64,000 nt of DNA from Azospirillum brasilense (lineage in GTDB: Bacteria; Pseudomonadota; Alphaproteobacteria; Azospirillales; Azospirillaceae), in assembly GCF_007827795.1 (NCBI RefSeq), contig NZ_VITI01000010.1, forward strand, positions 1 through 64,000. The letters run 5' to 3'. The position numbers and the translations under genes are program-made. The notes beneath the pieces were generated by a model. It was given only the letters and a program-made list of their open reading frames with translations. It was not told where the DNA came from and made no database searches. Shown here in pieces: positions 26,195-38,306 of the stretch; the stretch's first letter is position 1; every line of letters begins with the position of its first letter.

Positions 26195-26376
26195 CCCCTC
26201 TCCCCTCCGCTTACGCGCAAACGACGTTTGCGCTGACGCGACAGGCGGCCCTTCGGTCCGCCGGAAGCGGGGAGAGGGTGGCCCGAAGGCCGGGTGAGGG
26301 GGATGTGCTGGTGCCGGACGTACCGCCACGCGCAACCCCCTCACCCTAACCCTCTCCCCCGAGAGGAGAGGGGAAA
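26195..26376. repeat. Composite hairpin repeat (copy 2)
   Basis: Outer arms CCCCTCTCCCCTCCGC and GGAGAGGGTGGCC flank the same inner pair as copy 1: GCGCAAACG/CGTTTGCGC (26215-26233) and a GGCGGCCC/GGTCCGCC stem. The distal part ends in CACCCTAACCCTCTCCCC, shared with 15811-15830. It lies between convergent genes. Confidence 0.8.
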
Positions 26377-26393
26377 TATTGATGTTCAGCGCG

Positions 26394-26891
26394 TCACTGC
26401 TTGTTCGGCTCGCCGCTGTTCTTCGGGCCACGGTTCAGCGAGGTCATGCTGTCGTTGTACTCGAACTCCGGCATGTCGCGCACGCTCGCCTGGGTGACGT
26501 CGCGCAGCGTGATCGGGCCGTTGCCCGGAAGCACGTCGGCCAACGCGATGTCCGCGGCGATCTCCTTGCCGCCGATGCCGAGGAAGCCCCCGCTCTGGAT
26601 CACCAGGAGCTGCGCGTTGCCGTCCGGTCCGAGGATCACGTCGGACACCTTGCCGACCTTCTCGCCGTCCGCGCCGATCACCGTGCGGCTCATCAGATGC
26701 TCGACGCTGGCGCCGCCCGTGACGTTGCTTGTGGGGCCGGCCGGGCGGGCGCTCTGGCCCTGGTCCATGATGACCGAGTTCGGGGCCTGGGCGCCCGGGG
26801 TTTGGGCCGAACCGCCGGTGCCGGTCTGGGCCACCGCGGCGCCGGTCATCAGCGCCAGGGCGGACAAGGTCGCGATCACCGTCTTGTGCAT
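26394..26891 (-). CDS. Exported PRC-barrel domain protein
   Basis: 165 aa with a signal peptide (TVIATLSALALMTGAAVAQ). A Gly/Pro/Gln-rich linker leads into a PRC-barrel (residues about 60-140: EHLMSRTVIGADGEKVGKVS then DVILGPDGNAQLLVI). PRC-barrels are small beta-barrels seen in photosynthetic reaction-centre H subunits and RimM; exported ones in alphaproteobacteria are common but uncharacterised. AGGAGACC precedes the start. It is convergent with the hemerythrin gene. Confidence 0.85.
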   Translation of the reverse strand: MHKTVIATLSALALMTGAAVAQTGTGGSAQTPGAQAPNSVIMDQGQSARPAGPTSNVTGGASVEHLMSRTVIGADGEKVGKVSDVILGPDGNAQLLVIQSGGFLGIGGKEIAADIALADVLPGNGPITLRDVTQASVRDMPEFEYNDSMTSLNRGPKNSGEPNKQ

Positions 26892-27238
26892 GGAAGGTCT
26901 CCTCGTTGCACGAAACCGCCCCTTCCAACCGGAGGGAGCGGGAAAGGTCGCGCGGGGCCGCCTGTGACATCGTTGGGCGACTCGGGCACCGTTGGAGCGG
27001 CCCTGCCGCAGGGCTGGTCCAGCGGGAAAACGTGGCGCTGCGGGTGAGGGGATCGGAAGAAGGGCTTACCGCCGATTCGCCCCCTGTGACTCCTGCGTTC
27101 GGGTGGTCCCGGCAACCCCGCGAAAATGACGGATTCCTTACAGAAACCGGGCGCTGGAGGCTCCCTGCGCGGGACTAGATGTGGGGGGTGGGTGGATTTT
27201 TTCCGGGAACCCGCGGCGGCTTGGCCCGTTGACCGGAA

Positions 27239-27254
27239 GCGCCATATCTAGGAG
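27239..27254 (+). promoter_or_regulatory. NrdR-like box 1 upstream of nrdJ
   Basis: GCGCCATATCTAGGAG fits the core CwATATaTwG of the NrdR consensus with one w mismatch. It is 33 bases from the second box, close to the three-helical-turn spacing usual for NrdR pairs. Confidence 0.55.
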
Positions 27255-27271
27255 GTGGGCCCGCGTCAAGC

Positions 27272-27287
27272 ACACAATATCTTGGGC
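27272..27287 (+). promoter_or_regulatory. NrdR-like box 2 upstream of nrdJ
   Basis: ACACAATATCTTGGGC matches the NrdR consensus acaCwATATaTwGtgt at nearly all core positions. NrdR represses ribonucleotide reductase genes when dATP is high. Confidence 0.65.
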
Positions 27288-27421
27288 CGGCTCTTGCTTG
27301 GCCCAAAGCTTGAGGCTAGGATGCGCACCAACATACAGGGTGTTGCGTTCGTCAGCCAGCGCGAGCTGCGCCGCACGGAGCGCGACACCTTTGTTCGCCA
27401 GCCAGAGGGAGCACGAGTCAC

Positions 27422-31141
<3,720 letters not shown>

Positions 31142-31173
31142 GGCCAGCCGGCTCCATCCCCGGCATGGCGTGG

Positions 31174-31206
31174 AAAAGGGGAGGTCCTCGGACCTCCCCT
31201 TTTTTT
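31174..31206 (+). terminator. Strong Rho-independent terminator of nrdJ
   Basis: AAAAGGGGAGGTCC pairs perfectly with GGACCTCCCCTTTT around a 2-base loop and runs into seven T residues. The convergent hemerythrin gene may use it in reverse. Confidence 0.95.
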
Positions 31207-31238
31207 CATGCGCGCTCCGGTGCGGGCGTGGAACGGGA

Positions 31239-31721
31239 TCAGACGGGGATGTTGGGGAAGACGCGGCCGGACAGCTGGGCGTCGGCCAACTCCGCCGGGA
31301 TCGCGTCACGCTCCTTCAGCCAGCGGGCGAACTGGCGGTCCGCGGAGTTGATGTGCAGCATCAGCCATTGCGGCAGGAAGGTCGCCAGATATTCGGCGAT
31401 GTTCTCCTCCGGCACGTTTCCGGTGGTGAAGGCGTGCAACTGCTCCCACGCCAGGGAATGCTGGACGAGATGATCGGCCAGGAAGGGATAACCGGCCTCT
31501 TCCATCACCTTCTGCTCGCTGGCGAAATGAATTTCCGTATAAACCACGGCGTCGGCCAGCGTGCGATAGACCTCCTCGCGGGAACGGCCTTCGGCGACGG
31601 CGACATGGAACGCCTGGACCAGTTCGATCCAATGCTTGTGCTGCTCGTCGATGTCGTCGATGCCCAACGAAAGATCGTCGCTCCAGACGAGATCCTGGAA
31701 ATTCTCGGCGGGCATGTCCAT
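31239..31721 (-). CDS. Bacteriohemerythrin (second of two)
   Basis: 160 aa. Di-iron ligand motifs are all present: DEQHKHWIELV, IHFASEQKVME, HLVQHSLAW (HxxxH) and HINSAD (HxxxxD). It begins MDMPAENFQDLVWSDDLSLG, the usual N-terminal arm. It is convergent with nrdJ. It differs clearly from the copy at 25721-26185 and so is not a recent duplicate. Confidence 0.93.
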   Translation of the reverse strand: MDMPAENFQDLVWSDDLSLGIDDIDEQHKHWIELVQAFHVAVAEGRSREEVYRTLADAVVYTEIHFASEQKVMEEAGYPFLADHLVQHSLAWEQLHAFTTGNVPEENIAEYLATFLPQWLMLHINSADRQFARWLKERDAIPAELADAQLSGRVFPNIPV

Positions 31722-31920
31722 GATCGGGGTGACTCGGCTTAAAGTGGTAACGATTTGGTCATCATAGTCAGGGTCGTATGTGCATCAACGGTTTGAATTG
31801 AGATAAATTGTCGCGGTTTTGGCGGCGAACCGTGGCGCTGGCGGAGTGCTTGTGTCCTTGCCGGACGCCGGGCGCGGGTCAATATGCGGGCCTGTGACGA
31901 CACAGCCGACGGGATGCGCC

Positions 31921-33528
31921 ATGCGACGTGCCATGAACCGCCGCCTCCGCCTATTGCCGCTGCTCGCCCTGCTGGCGCTGCCGCCGCTTCAGGCCGCGAA
32001 CGCCCAGGACGGACCGCTCCCAAACGCACCGGCCCGGAATGAGCAGGCCCAGAACGAGCAGACCCGGAGCGCGCCGAAACCGGCGGAGCGGGCCGGCGGC
32101 GGGTTCGACGCCCAGCGCAGCGAGACCAGGCACCAGCTGCCATTGCCCGCCGGGCCGCTCGCCTACACGGCGGTGGCGGAGTTCCTGCCCCTGCGCGACG
32201 GCCCGCGCGAGGAGGTGGCGGCCCGCGTCTTCACCGTCACCTACACACAGGACGGAGCGCCGCGCGGCCAGCGGCCGGTCGCCTTCGTGTTCAACGGCGG
32301 GCCGGGAGCGTCCTCGGCCTATCTGCATCTGGGAGCCTTGGGACCGACGGTGGTCGGCTTCAACGAGGACGGGTCGCTGGCCCGCCCGCCGGCTCCGCTG
32401 CTGGACAACCCGGACAGCTGGCTGGCCTTCGCCGATCTGGTCTTCATCGATCCGGTCGGCACCGGCTACAGCCGCGGCGTACGGCGTGACGGCGGAAAGG
32501 AGGAGGGCGCGCGGCGGGACGAGGACCCCGGCAAGCGCTTCTGGTCGGTCGATGCCGACAGCCGGGCCATGGCGGAGATCGTCCGGCTCTGGCTGACCCG
32601 CAACGGGCGCTGGGAGTCGCCGAAGTTCCTGGTGGGGGAAAGCTATGGCGGCTTCCGCATCGCCAAGATGGCCAACCGGCTGATCGACGACACCGGCATC
32701 GCGGTCAACGGTCTGATCATGGTGTCGCCGGTGGTCGATTTCGCCACCATCCGCGGCGGCGGCGGGCTTCTGGTGCCGGCGCTGCGGCTGCCCTCCTACG
32801 CCGCTTCGGCCGCCGCCAACGGTCTGGTTGCCGGGACCCCGGAGCAGGCGGCCGCGGCGGCGGAGCGCTACGCCTTCACCGGCTATCTCACCGGGCTGGC
32901 CGGTCTGGATTACCGCCGGCCCGACGCGGCGCAGGGCTTCTTCGCCGAGGTGGCGCGGACCACCGGCCTGCCGGAGGACTTGGTGACCCGCTTCCGCGGC
33001 GAGATCCCCACGGACATCTTCGCCCGCGAACTGCTGCGCGGGCGCGGGCGGGTCGCCAGCGTCTATGACGGCACCTTCACCGCCGCTGACCCCGACCCGT
33101 CGGCGGCCCGCCTCTCCTTCGACCCCTTCCTGAAGGGCACGGTGCCGACCTACACCACCGCCTTCGCCGCCTACGCCCACGAGCGGCTGGGCGTGCGGAC
33201 GGAGGTGCCGTTCGACCTGCTCAGCGACCGGGTGAACCGGGGCTGGGAATGGCCGCGCTCCGGCCAGCCCAGCGCGGTGGACGACCTCCAGGCCGCCCTG
33301 ACCCTGCAACCCGCGCTGCGGGTGCTGATCGCCCATGGGCGCACCGACCTCATCACCCCCTATATGGCGTCGCGCTGGGTGGCGTCCCGCCTGGAACTGC
33401 CGGACGGGCAGGCCGACCGGGTCGCCGTGACGGTCTATGAGGGCGGCCACATGATGTACACGCGGGCGCCGGAGCGCGCGAAGCTGGCCGCCGACGCGCG
33501 CGCCCTGATCGAGGCCGCCCTGCGGTAG
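31921..33528 (+). CDS. S10-family serine carboxypeptidase, exported
   Basis: 535 aa with an N-terminal signal peptide (RLLPLLALLALPPLQAANAQ). Family motifs: FNGGPGASSAYLHLGALGP (oxyanion), VGESYGGFRIAKMAN (catalytic Ser), LIAHGRTDLITPYMAS (Asp) and VYEGGHMMYTR (His). It removes C-terminal residues from peptides and is probably periplasmic or secreted. ATG 31921 was preferred; ATG 31933 four codons on is also possible. Such enzymes are scattered in Proteobacteria; the physiological substrate is unknown. Confidence 0.93.
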   Translation: MRRAMNRRLRLLPLLALLALPPLQAANAQDGPLPNAPARNEQAQNEQTRSAPKPAERAGGGFDAQRSETRHQLPLPAGPLAYTAVAEFLPLRDGPREEVAARVFTVTYTQDGAPRGQRPVAFVFNGGPGASSAYLHLGALGPTVVGFNEDGSLARPPAPLLDNPDSWLAFADLVFIDPVGTGYSRGVRRDGGKEEGARRDEDPGKRFWSVDADSRAMAEIVRLWLTRNGRWESPKFLVGESYGGFRIAKMANRLIDDTGIAVNGLIMVSPVVDFATIRGGGGLLVPALRLPSYAASAAANGLVAGTPEQAAAAAERYAFTGYLTGLAGLDYRRPDAAQGFFAEVARTTGLPEDLVTRFRGEIPTDIFARELLRGRGRVASVYDGTFTAADPDPSAARLSFDPFLKGTVPTYTTAFAAYAHERLGVRTEVPFDLLSDRVNRGWEWPRSGQPSAVDDLQAALTLQPALRVLIAHGRTDLITPYMASRWVASRLELPDGQADRVAVTVYEGGHMMYTRAPERAKLAADARALIEAALR

Positions 33529-33552
33529 GGTGGCCGGTGCGCCAAAAGGAAA

Positions 33553-33576
33553 CAGGCGCCCCGGTTGGGGCGCCTG
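33553..33576. terminator. Hairpin between the convergent carboxypeptidase and flagellin genes
   Basis: CAGGCGCCCC-ggtt-GGGGCGCCTG, a perfect 10-bp stem. It probably terminates both transcripts. Confidence 0.75.
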
Positions 33577-33625
33577 CTGCGCAATGCCTTGCCTCGGCCT
33601 GTGGTCGCCGGCTGGACCTTGCCGG

Positions 33626-35491
33626 TTAGAACAGACGCAGGATCGACTGCTGCGACTGGTTGGCCAGCGAGAGGGCGATGGTGCCGAGCTGCTGACGGGT
33701 CTGCAGCATCAGCAGGCTGGCGCCTTCCTCGTTCTGGTCGGCCAGGGTCAGCTTGTTGGCGCCTTCGACCAGCACGTCGCTGAACTCCTTGGTGAAGGTT
33801 TCGCGGGTCGTGATGATGTTCAGGTTGGTCGACAGCGTCTGCGATGCCGACCGCAGGTTCTGCTTCGCGTAGTCGATGCTGGCGACCGCCTTGTCGATGT
33901 CGGCGCGGTCGGTCCAGTCGTTCTGCGCGTAGTCGATGCGCAGGCCCTGGCCGCTGGTGCTCAGGTTCTGCGACTTCACCGTGATCGCGTTGGTGTTGCG
34001 CTCGTTGAGCTGCACCGTCAGGTCGTTCGAGGTGTTGGCGTCGGTCACCTGCACCGAGACCAGGTTGGCCGCGGAGTTGGCCGCCGCCGCCTGCTTGATG
34101 CTCTTCTGATCGACGTTGAAGCGCACCGTGCCGGTGTCGAACGCGAAGGCGTTCTCACCTTCCGACAGCTTGCCTTCGCCGCGCTTGGACATGCCGTCGC
34201 GGGTCACCGTGGCGCCGCTCAGGTTGCTGACCTGGATCTGGATGTCGACCTTCTTCTCGATGGTCGAGATGCCGTTGCCCGCGTTGGCGGCCTGCTCCAG
34301 CAGCTTGCGGTCGACCGTGAAGGACACGATGGTGCCCGACGCGAAGCTCTCGGAGATGCGCTTGGTCAGGGCGTTCTCGGCGGTCGCCTTGACCGTCATC
34401 TCGCGGGCGGCGTTGGTCGTCGTCGCGCCGGACAGCGTGATCGTGCCCGACGAGCCGGTCGTGACGGTCTGGACGTCCTTGCCGCTGAGACGGCCGTTGG
34501 CGCCCAGCGCGCTGTTGATCGACGCCTTCAGCTGGTTGGCGATGTTGTTGCGCGCGGTCTGACCCGTCGCCACGTCGCCGGCGGTGGCGGTGTAGGTGAA
34601 GGTCTGGTCTTCGACGGTGATGGTGAAGCTGTCGCCGGCTTCGATCGTGCCGCCCAGCGTCACGTTGGTAATCTGCGCGGTGCCCGTCTTGGCCGCCGTC
34701 GTCGTGTTGGCAGCCATGGTCTGGCTGTTGTCGAAGTAGGTGATCGTGCGGGACTCGTTGCCGTCCGTGATGATGAACGACCGCTCGCGGCCCGATGCGC
34801 CGCGGACCTCGATCTGCACGTCGGAGAAGCTGCCGAGCGTGGTGGCCATCGTGCCGGACAGCTTCAGGCCGACCAGGCCGTGGGCCATTTCGGCGCTGTT
34901 GATCTCGCCGGCCGCGCCTTCGATGGAGCCGTCGCCCTTGATGCGCACCGTGTAGGTGTCGGTCGACACCACGTTGGTGACGCGGGCGTTCTCGATGCCC
35001 TGGATGGTGTTGACGGCGCGGCGCGATTCGCTGGTGGAGTCCAGCCGCAGGCCGTTGCCGGCCAGCAGGTTCTTGCCGGCATAGCCGCTGTCGCCGGCCA
35101 GCTTGTCGATCTGCTCCTTCAGCGCGTTGAACTGGGCGGACAGCGTCTTGCGCGTGGCGACGGAGCCGGCGTCGGTGCCGAGCGCGGAATAGGCGGCGGT
35201 GGTCAGGCCGCGCGCCTGCTCGATCATGCTTTCGATCGCGGTCACGCCCTTGTCGGCGGCCTTGATGGTGCTGATCGACTGACCCATGGCGTCCTTCAAC
35301 GACGACAGGTCACCGGCGCGCTGGTTCAGGCTCTTCGCTGCGAAGAACGAAGTCGGGCCGTCGAGCGCCGAGTTGATCTTGTTGCCGGTCGAGAGGATGT
35401 TCTGCTTGACACCGATCTTGTCGTTCACGCTCTGCAGTTGCAGCAGATTCGTGCGCATTGACGCGGTGAGGGTGACGTCGTTGATGGCCAT
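33626..35491 (-). CDS. Flagellin, large (621 aa)
   Basis: The conserved N-terminal D0/D1 part begins MAINDVTLTASMRTNLLQLQ and contains KINSALDGPTSFFAAKSLNQ. The conserved C-terminal D1/D0 part includes ASQTLSTNLNIITTRETFTK and ends LSLANQSQQSILRLF. Between them is a long Thr/Ala/Gly-rich variable domain (about residues 180-500) that would be surface-exposed on the filament. Azospirillum-type bacteria have polar and lateral flagellins; which one this is cannot be settled here. ATG 35491 has AGAAGGAG upstream. A sigma-54-like promoter lies about 86 bases upstream. No other flagellar genes are in the window. Confidence 0.95.
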   Translation of the reverse strand: MAINDVTLTASMRTNLLQLQSVNDKIGVKQNILSTGNKINSALDGPTSFFAAKSLNQRAGDLSSLKDAMGQSISTIKAADKGVTAIESMIEQARGLTTAAYSALGTDAGSVATRKTLSAQFNALKEQIDKLAGDSGYAGKNLLAGNGLRLDSTSESRRAVNTIQGIENARVTNVVSTDTYTVRIKGDGSIEGAAGEINSAEMAHGLVGLKLSGTMATTLGSFSDVQIEVRGASGRERSFIITDGNESRTITYFDNSQTMAANTTTAAKTGTAQITNVTLGGTIEAGDSFTITVEDQTFTYTATAGDVATGQTARNNIANQLKASINSALGANGRLSGKDVQTVTTGSSGTITLSGATTTNAAREMTVKATAENALTKRISESFASGTIVSFTVDRKLLEQAANAGNGISTIEKKVDIQIQVSNLSGATVTRDGMSKRGEGKLSEGENAFAFDTGTVRFNVDQKSIKQAAAANSAANLVSVQVTDANTSNDLTVQLNERNTNAITVKSQNLSTSGQGLRIDYAQNDWTDRADIDKAVASIDYAKQNLRSASQTLSTNLNIITTRETFTKEFSDVLVEGANKLTLADQNEEGASLLMLQTRQQLGTIALSLANQSQQSILRLF

Positions 35492-35873
35492 GGTTCCAAG
35501 TCTCCTTCTGAGGCTCGCCCCGCGGCTGGTGCTTGAAACCGAAGCGAGGCAACGTGCATTTGCGCGGTCCTCCTCTATCAAGTCCCGTGCCAGTTCTGAA
35601 AAATCTCAATAAGATGCTGTTTTGAAATGATATTTGCTGACCTTGCGCGGCGTTCCGGCTTTGGCCGGCGGGACGGTCCTTCCCATGGCGGTGGAAAGTT
35701 TTGCCGGGCAGAAAGGGTGTTGCGCCCCGGACTCCGGGACAAAACTACCCAGTTGGGGGGTGCCGGTAAGCTCTTGGTGTCGGCCGAGGAGGGGGCTATC
35801 GTCGGGGTGACGCACCCATCGGGCGCTCCCCATCGGGCGCGCGGGCGCCCGCAACAAAGACGGAGGGATGAGC
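35492..35873. other. Divergent region between flagellin and RidA-like genes
   Basis: This 382-base spacer holds the flagellin leader and sigma-54-type promoter, plus an AT-richer stretch around 35600-35640. No other gene is supported. Confidence 0.5.
35577..35592 (-). promoter_or_regulatory. Sigma-54-type promoter of the flagellin gene
   Basis: On the minus strand TGGCACG-ggac-TTGAT matches the -24/-12 consensus TGGCACG-N4-TTGCW except for A in place of C in the -12 element. Flagellin genes are commonly sigma-54 dependent. The leader of about 70 bases contains a second GAGGAGG followed by ATG that could be an upstream reading frame. Confidence 0.75.
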
Positions 35874-36341
35874 ATGGCCGGACGCATCGAGGCGCGGCTT
35901 AAGGAGTTGGGGATCGAGCTGCCGCAGGCGGCGGCCCCGGTGGCGGCCTATGTGCCCTACACCCGGTCGGGCAACACGCTCTATGTGTCGGGGCAGGTCA
36001 CCGTGTGGAACGGCGAGCGCCGCTTCATCGGCAAGCTGGGCCAGGACTTCACGGTGGAGCAGGGGCAGCAGGCGGCGCGGCTGTGCGCCCTCAACATCAT
36101 CGCCCAGGCGAAGGCGGCCTGCGACGGCGATCTCGACCGGGTGGTGCGCGTGCTGCGGCTGGGCGGCTTCGTCAACGGCACTCCGGACTTTCACGACCAG
36201 CCGCTGGTCATCAACGGCGCGTCGGAGCTGATGATGCAGGTGTTCGGCGACGCCGGGAAGCACGCCCGCGCCGCCGTCGGCGCCCCGTCGCTTCCCGGCA
36301 ACGTGGCCGTCGAGGTGGACGCCATCCTCGAACTGGCCTGA
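35874..36341 (+). CDS. RidA-family protein (YjgF/YER057c/UK114-like)
   Basis: 155 aa. Family features: GNTLYVSGQVTVWNGE, IGKLGQDFTVEQGQQAARLC, ALNIIAQAKAACDGDLDRVV, and GASELMMQVFGDAGKHARAA near the trimer interface. RidA deaminates reactive enamine/imine intermediates; this longer subgroup lacks the usual C-terminal Arg-Val-E(A) pattern and may have another substrate. ATG 35874 (MAGRIEAR) lies seven bases after GGAGG; ATG 35868 is too close to it. It precedes the acetyltransferase-like gene on the same strand by about 100 bases. Confidence 0.88.
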   Translation: MAGRIEARLKELGIELPQAAAPVAAYVPYTRSGNTLYVSGQVTVWNGERRFIGKLGQDFTVEQGQQAARLCALNIIAQAKAACDGDLDRVVRVLRLGGFVNGTPDFHDQPLVINGASELMMQVFGDAGKHARAAVGAPSLPGNVAVEVDAILELA

Positions 36342-36442
36342 TCCGGGCTTCGGATCGGGGGAGGGGCGGGCCTCTTGCCGCGGCGCGGGACAGCGCCCAC
36401 CTCCCTCGGCGTGCCCGCGAAGGAGCCCGCGAAGGAGAAAGC

Positions 36443-37657
36443 ATGCCCGATGGCAAGGACACCGGCCCCAGCTCCGACCCCGGCGCCGGGGAGGCCATCA
36501 CCGTCAAGGTCCTGACCGGCATCGGCCTGGCCGACCCGAAGGAGTGGGATGCCTGCGCCGGGCCGGACAACCCGTTTCTCAGCCACGCCTTCCTTCTGGC
36601 GCTGGAGGAATCGGGATCGACCGTCGGCCGCACCGGCTGGCAGCCCAGCCACCTCGCCGCTCTCGACGGGGCGGGGCGGATCATGGGGGCGGTGCCGCTC
36701 TATTTGAAGAACCATTCCTACGGCGAGTATGTCTTCGACCACGCCTGGGCGCATGCCTATGAGCGGGCGGGCGGGCAGTATTATCCGAAGCTGCAATGCG
36801 CCGTGCCCTTCACCCCGGTGCCGGGGCCGCGCCTTCTCGTCCGGCCCGGCGCCTCGATCCAGGGGATGGAGGCGGTCGCCGGCGCCTTGATCCAGGGGAT
36901 GGAGGAGGTGGCGCGGCGCTACGGCGTCTCCTCCGTCCACGTCACCTTCCCGGAAGAGGGCGACTGGCGCCGCCTCGGCGAGGCCGGCTGGCTGCTCCGC
37001 GAGGGCGTGCAGTACCACTGGGAGAACCGCGGCTACGCCCGCTTCGACGACTTCTTGGAAACGTTGAACAGCCGCAAGCGCAAGGCCATCCGCAAGGAAC
37101 GGCGCGAGGTGGCGGAAAGCAGCGTCCGCCTGCACAGCCTGACCGGCGCCGACCTGAAGCCGGAGCATTGGGACGCCTTCCACCGCTTCTATCTGGAAAC
37201 CGCCGACCGCAAATGGGGCGGCGGCTATCTGAACCGCGCCTTCTTCCGTTTGCTGGGCGAGACCATGGCCGACCGGGTCATGCTGGTGATGTGCGAGGAC
37301 GGCGGGGAGTGGGTGGCCGGCGCCCTGAACCTGATCGGGACCGATGCCCTCTACGGCCGCAACTGGGGCTCCGACGGGAGCTACCGCTTCCTGCATTTCG
37401 AGGCGTGCTATTACCGCGCGCTGGACTTCGCCATCGAGCGCGGACTCGGCCGGGTCGAGGCCGGCGCCCAGGGGGAGCACAAGATCCAGCGCGGCTATCT
37501 GCCGGTGCCGACCTACAGCGCCCACTGGGTGGCCGACCCCGGCTTCCGCCGCGCCATCGCGGATTACCTGCGCCGCGAGCGGCCCGGCGTGGCGGCGGAG
37601 CGGGAAGCGCTGATGGAGTTGTCACCCTACCGCCGGGATGGCCATTTGGATCAGTAG
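36443..37657 (+). CDS. FemAB/GNAT-like N-acyltransferase (DUF482/PF04339 type)
   Basis: 404 aa starting MPDGKDTGPSS, with GAAGGAG seven bases before ATG 36443. The two-domain FemAB-like layout has NPFLSHAFLLALEESGS near the N-terminus, then MGAVPLYLKNHSYGEYVFDH and the core YARFDDFLETLNSRKRKAIR. AGAQGEHKIQRGYLPVPTYS lies near the end. Such proteins are often labelled peptidoglycan biosynthesis or GNAT, but the true acyl donor and acceptor are unproven. Its 3' end overlaps the convergent deaminase gene by 7 bases. Confidence 0.85.
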   Translation: MPDGKDTGPSSDPGAGEAITVKVLTGIGLADPKEWDACAGPDNPFLSHAFLLALEESGSTVGRTGWQPSHLAALDGAGRIMGAVPLYLKNHSYGEYVFDHAWAHAYERAGGQYYPKLQCAVPFTPVPGPRLLVRPGASIQGMEAVAGALIQGMEEVARRYGVSSVHVTFPEEGDWRRLGEAGWLLREGVQYHWENRGYARFDDFLETLNSRKRKAIRKERREVAESSVRLHSLTGADLKPEHWDAFHRFYLETADRKWGGGYLNRAFFRLLGETMADRVMLVMCEDGGEWVAGALNLIGTDALYGRNWGSDGSYRFLHFEACYYRALDFAIERGLGRVEAGAQGEHKIQRGYLPVPTYSAHWVADPGFRRAIADYLRRERPGVAAEREALMELSPYRRDGHLDQ

Positions 37658-38127
37658 GGAACACGGTCGGGCCGGGCGGCCCATTCGTCGAAGACGGCGC
37701 GCGCCTCGTCGGCCAGAAGACGCTGCATGGGGATCGCCCGCTGCTCCAGCGGCAGGGCGATCTCGGTGTAGAGGAAGGCGTCGTCGAATCCGATGGCCGC
37801 CGCGTCGTCGCGCCCGTTGGCGTAGACGATGCGCTCGATCCGCGCCCAGTAGATGGCCGACAGGCACATCGGGCAGGGCTCGCAGCTGGTGTAAACGGTC
37901 GCCCCGGCGAGGCTGAAGCTGCCGAGGTCGCGGCAGGCGTTGCGGATCGCGACGACCTCGGCGTGCGCCGTCGGGTCGTTGGTGGAGGTCACGCAGTTCC
38001 AGCCCTCGCCGATGATCCGGCCGTCCCGCGCGATGACTGCGCCGAAGGGGCCGCCGGCGTTGCCCTGCATGTGTGTGCGGCTGAGCGCGATGGCGCGGCG
38101 CAGGCAATCCGTGTCGAAACTCGTCAT
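37651..38127 (-). CDS. Nucleoside or guanine deaminase (CDA fold)
   Basis: 158 aa. Zinc and catalytic motifs are HAEVVAI and TSCEPCPMCLSAIYWA. The C-terminal IGFDDAFLYTEIALPLEQRA resembles bacterial guanine deaminases, which convert guanine to xanthine in purine salvage and catabolism. A tRNA adenosine deaminase (TadA) is less likely because the C-terminal part differs. It is convergent with, and overlaps, the acyltransferase gene. Confidence 0.9.
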   Translation of the reverse strand: MTSFDTDCLRRAIALSRTHMQGNAGGPFGAVIARDGRIIGEGWNCVTSTNDPTAHAEVVAIRNACRDLGSFSLAGATVYTSCEPCPMCLSAIYWARIERIVYANGRDDAAAIGFDDAFLYTEIALPLEQRAIPMQRLLADEARAVFDEWAARPDRVPY

Positions 38128-38306
38128 GCTTTCCCTCTCCCAACCCTAACCGCGTTGTCGATCAATCGTTTAGTGACTGCTCCGCAGCCCAGGCCCGGCA
38201 TGCGCCCGCGGCATTGCAGGGGCGGCGGACGATTGGGGATTTCCCCTTTACTGACCATACACAAGGCGTAGTGTGGGCGGGAACAGCCGACCGACGGACC
38301 CGCCCG

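Larger units (their letters stand above)
26892..27421. other. 530-base leader and promoter region of nrdJ
   Basis: There is no convincing gene here. It contains two NrdR-like boxes near its 3' end (27239-27254 and 27272-27287), a poly-G tract at 27182-27190 and a T-run at 27198-27202. I looked for a cobalamin riboswitch, given the B12-dependent enzyme, and could not find its conserved core. Confidence 0.5.

Noticed and set aside
26892..27421. Cobalamin riboswitch upstream of nrdJ
   Set aside because: I looked for the B12-box core on both strands and found no adequate match; the NrdR-like boxes explain regulation better.
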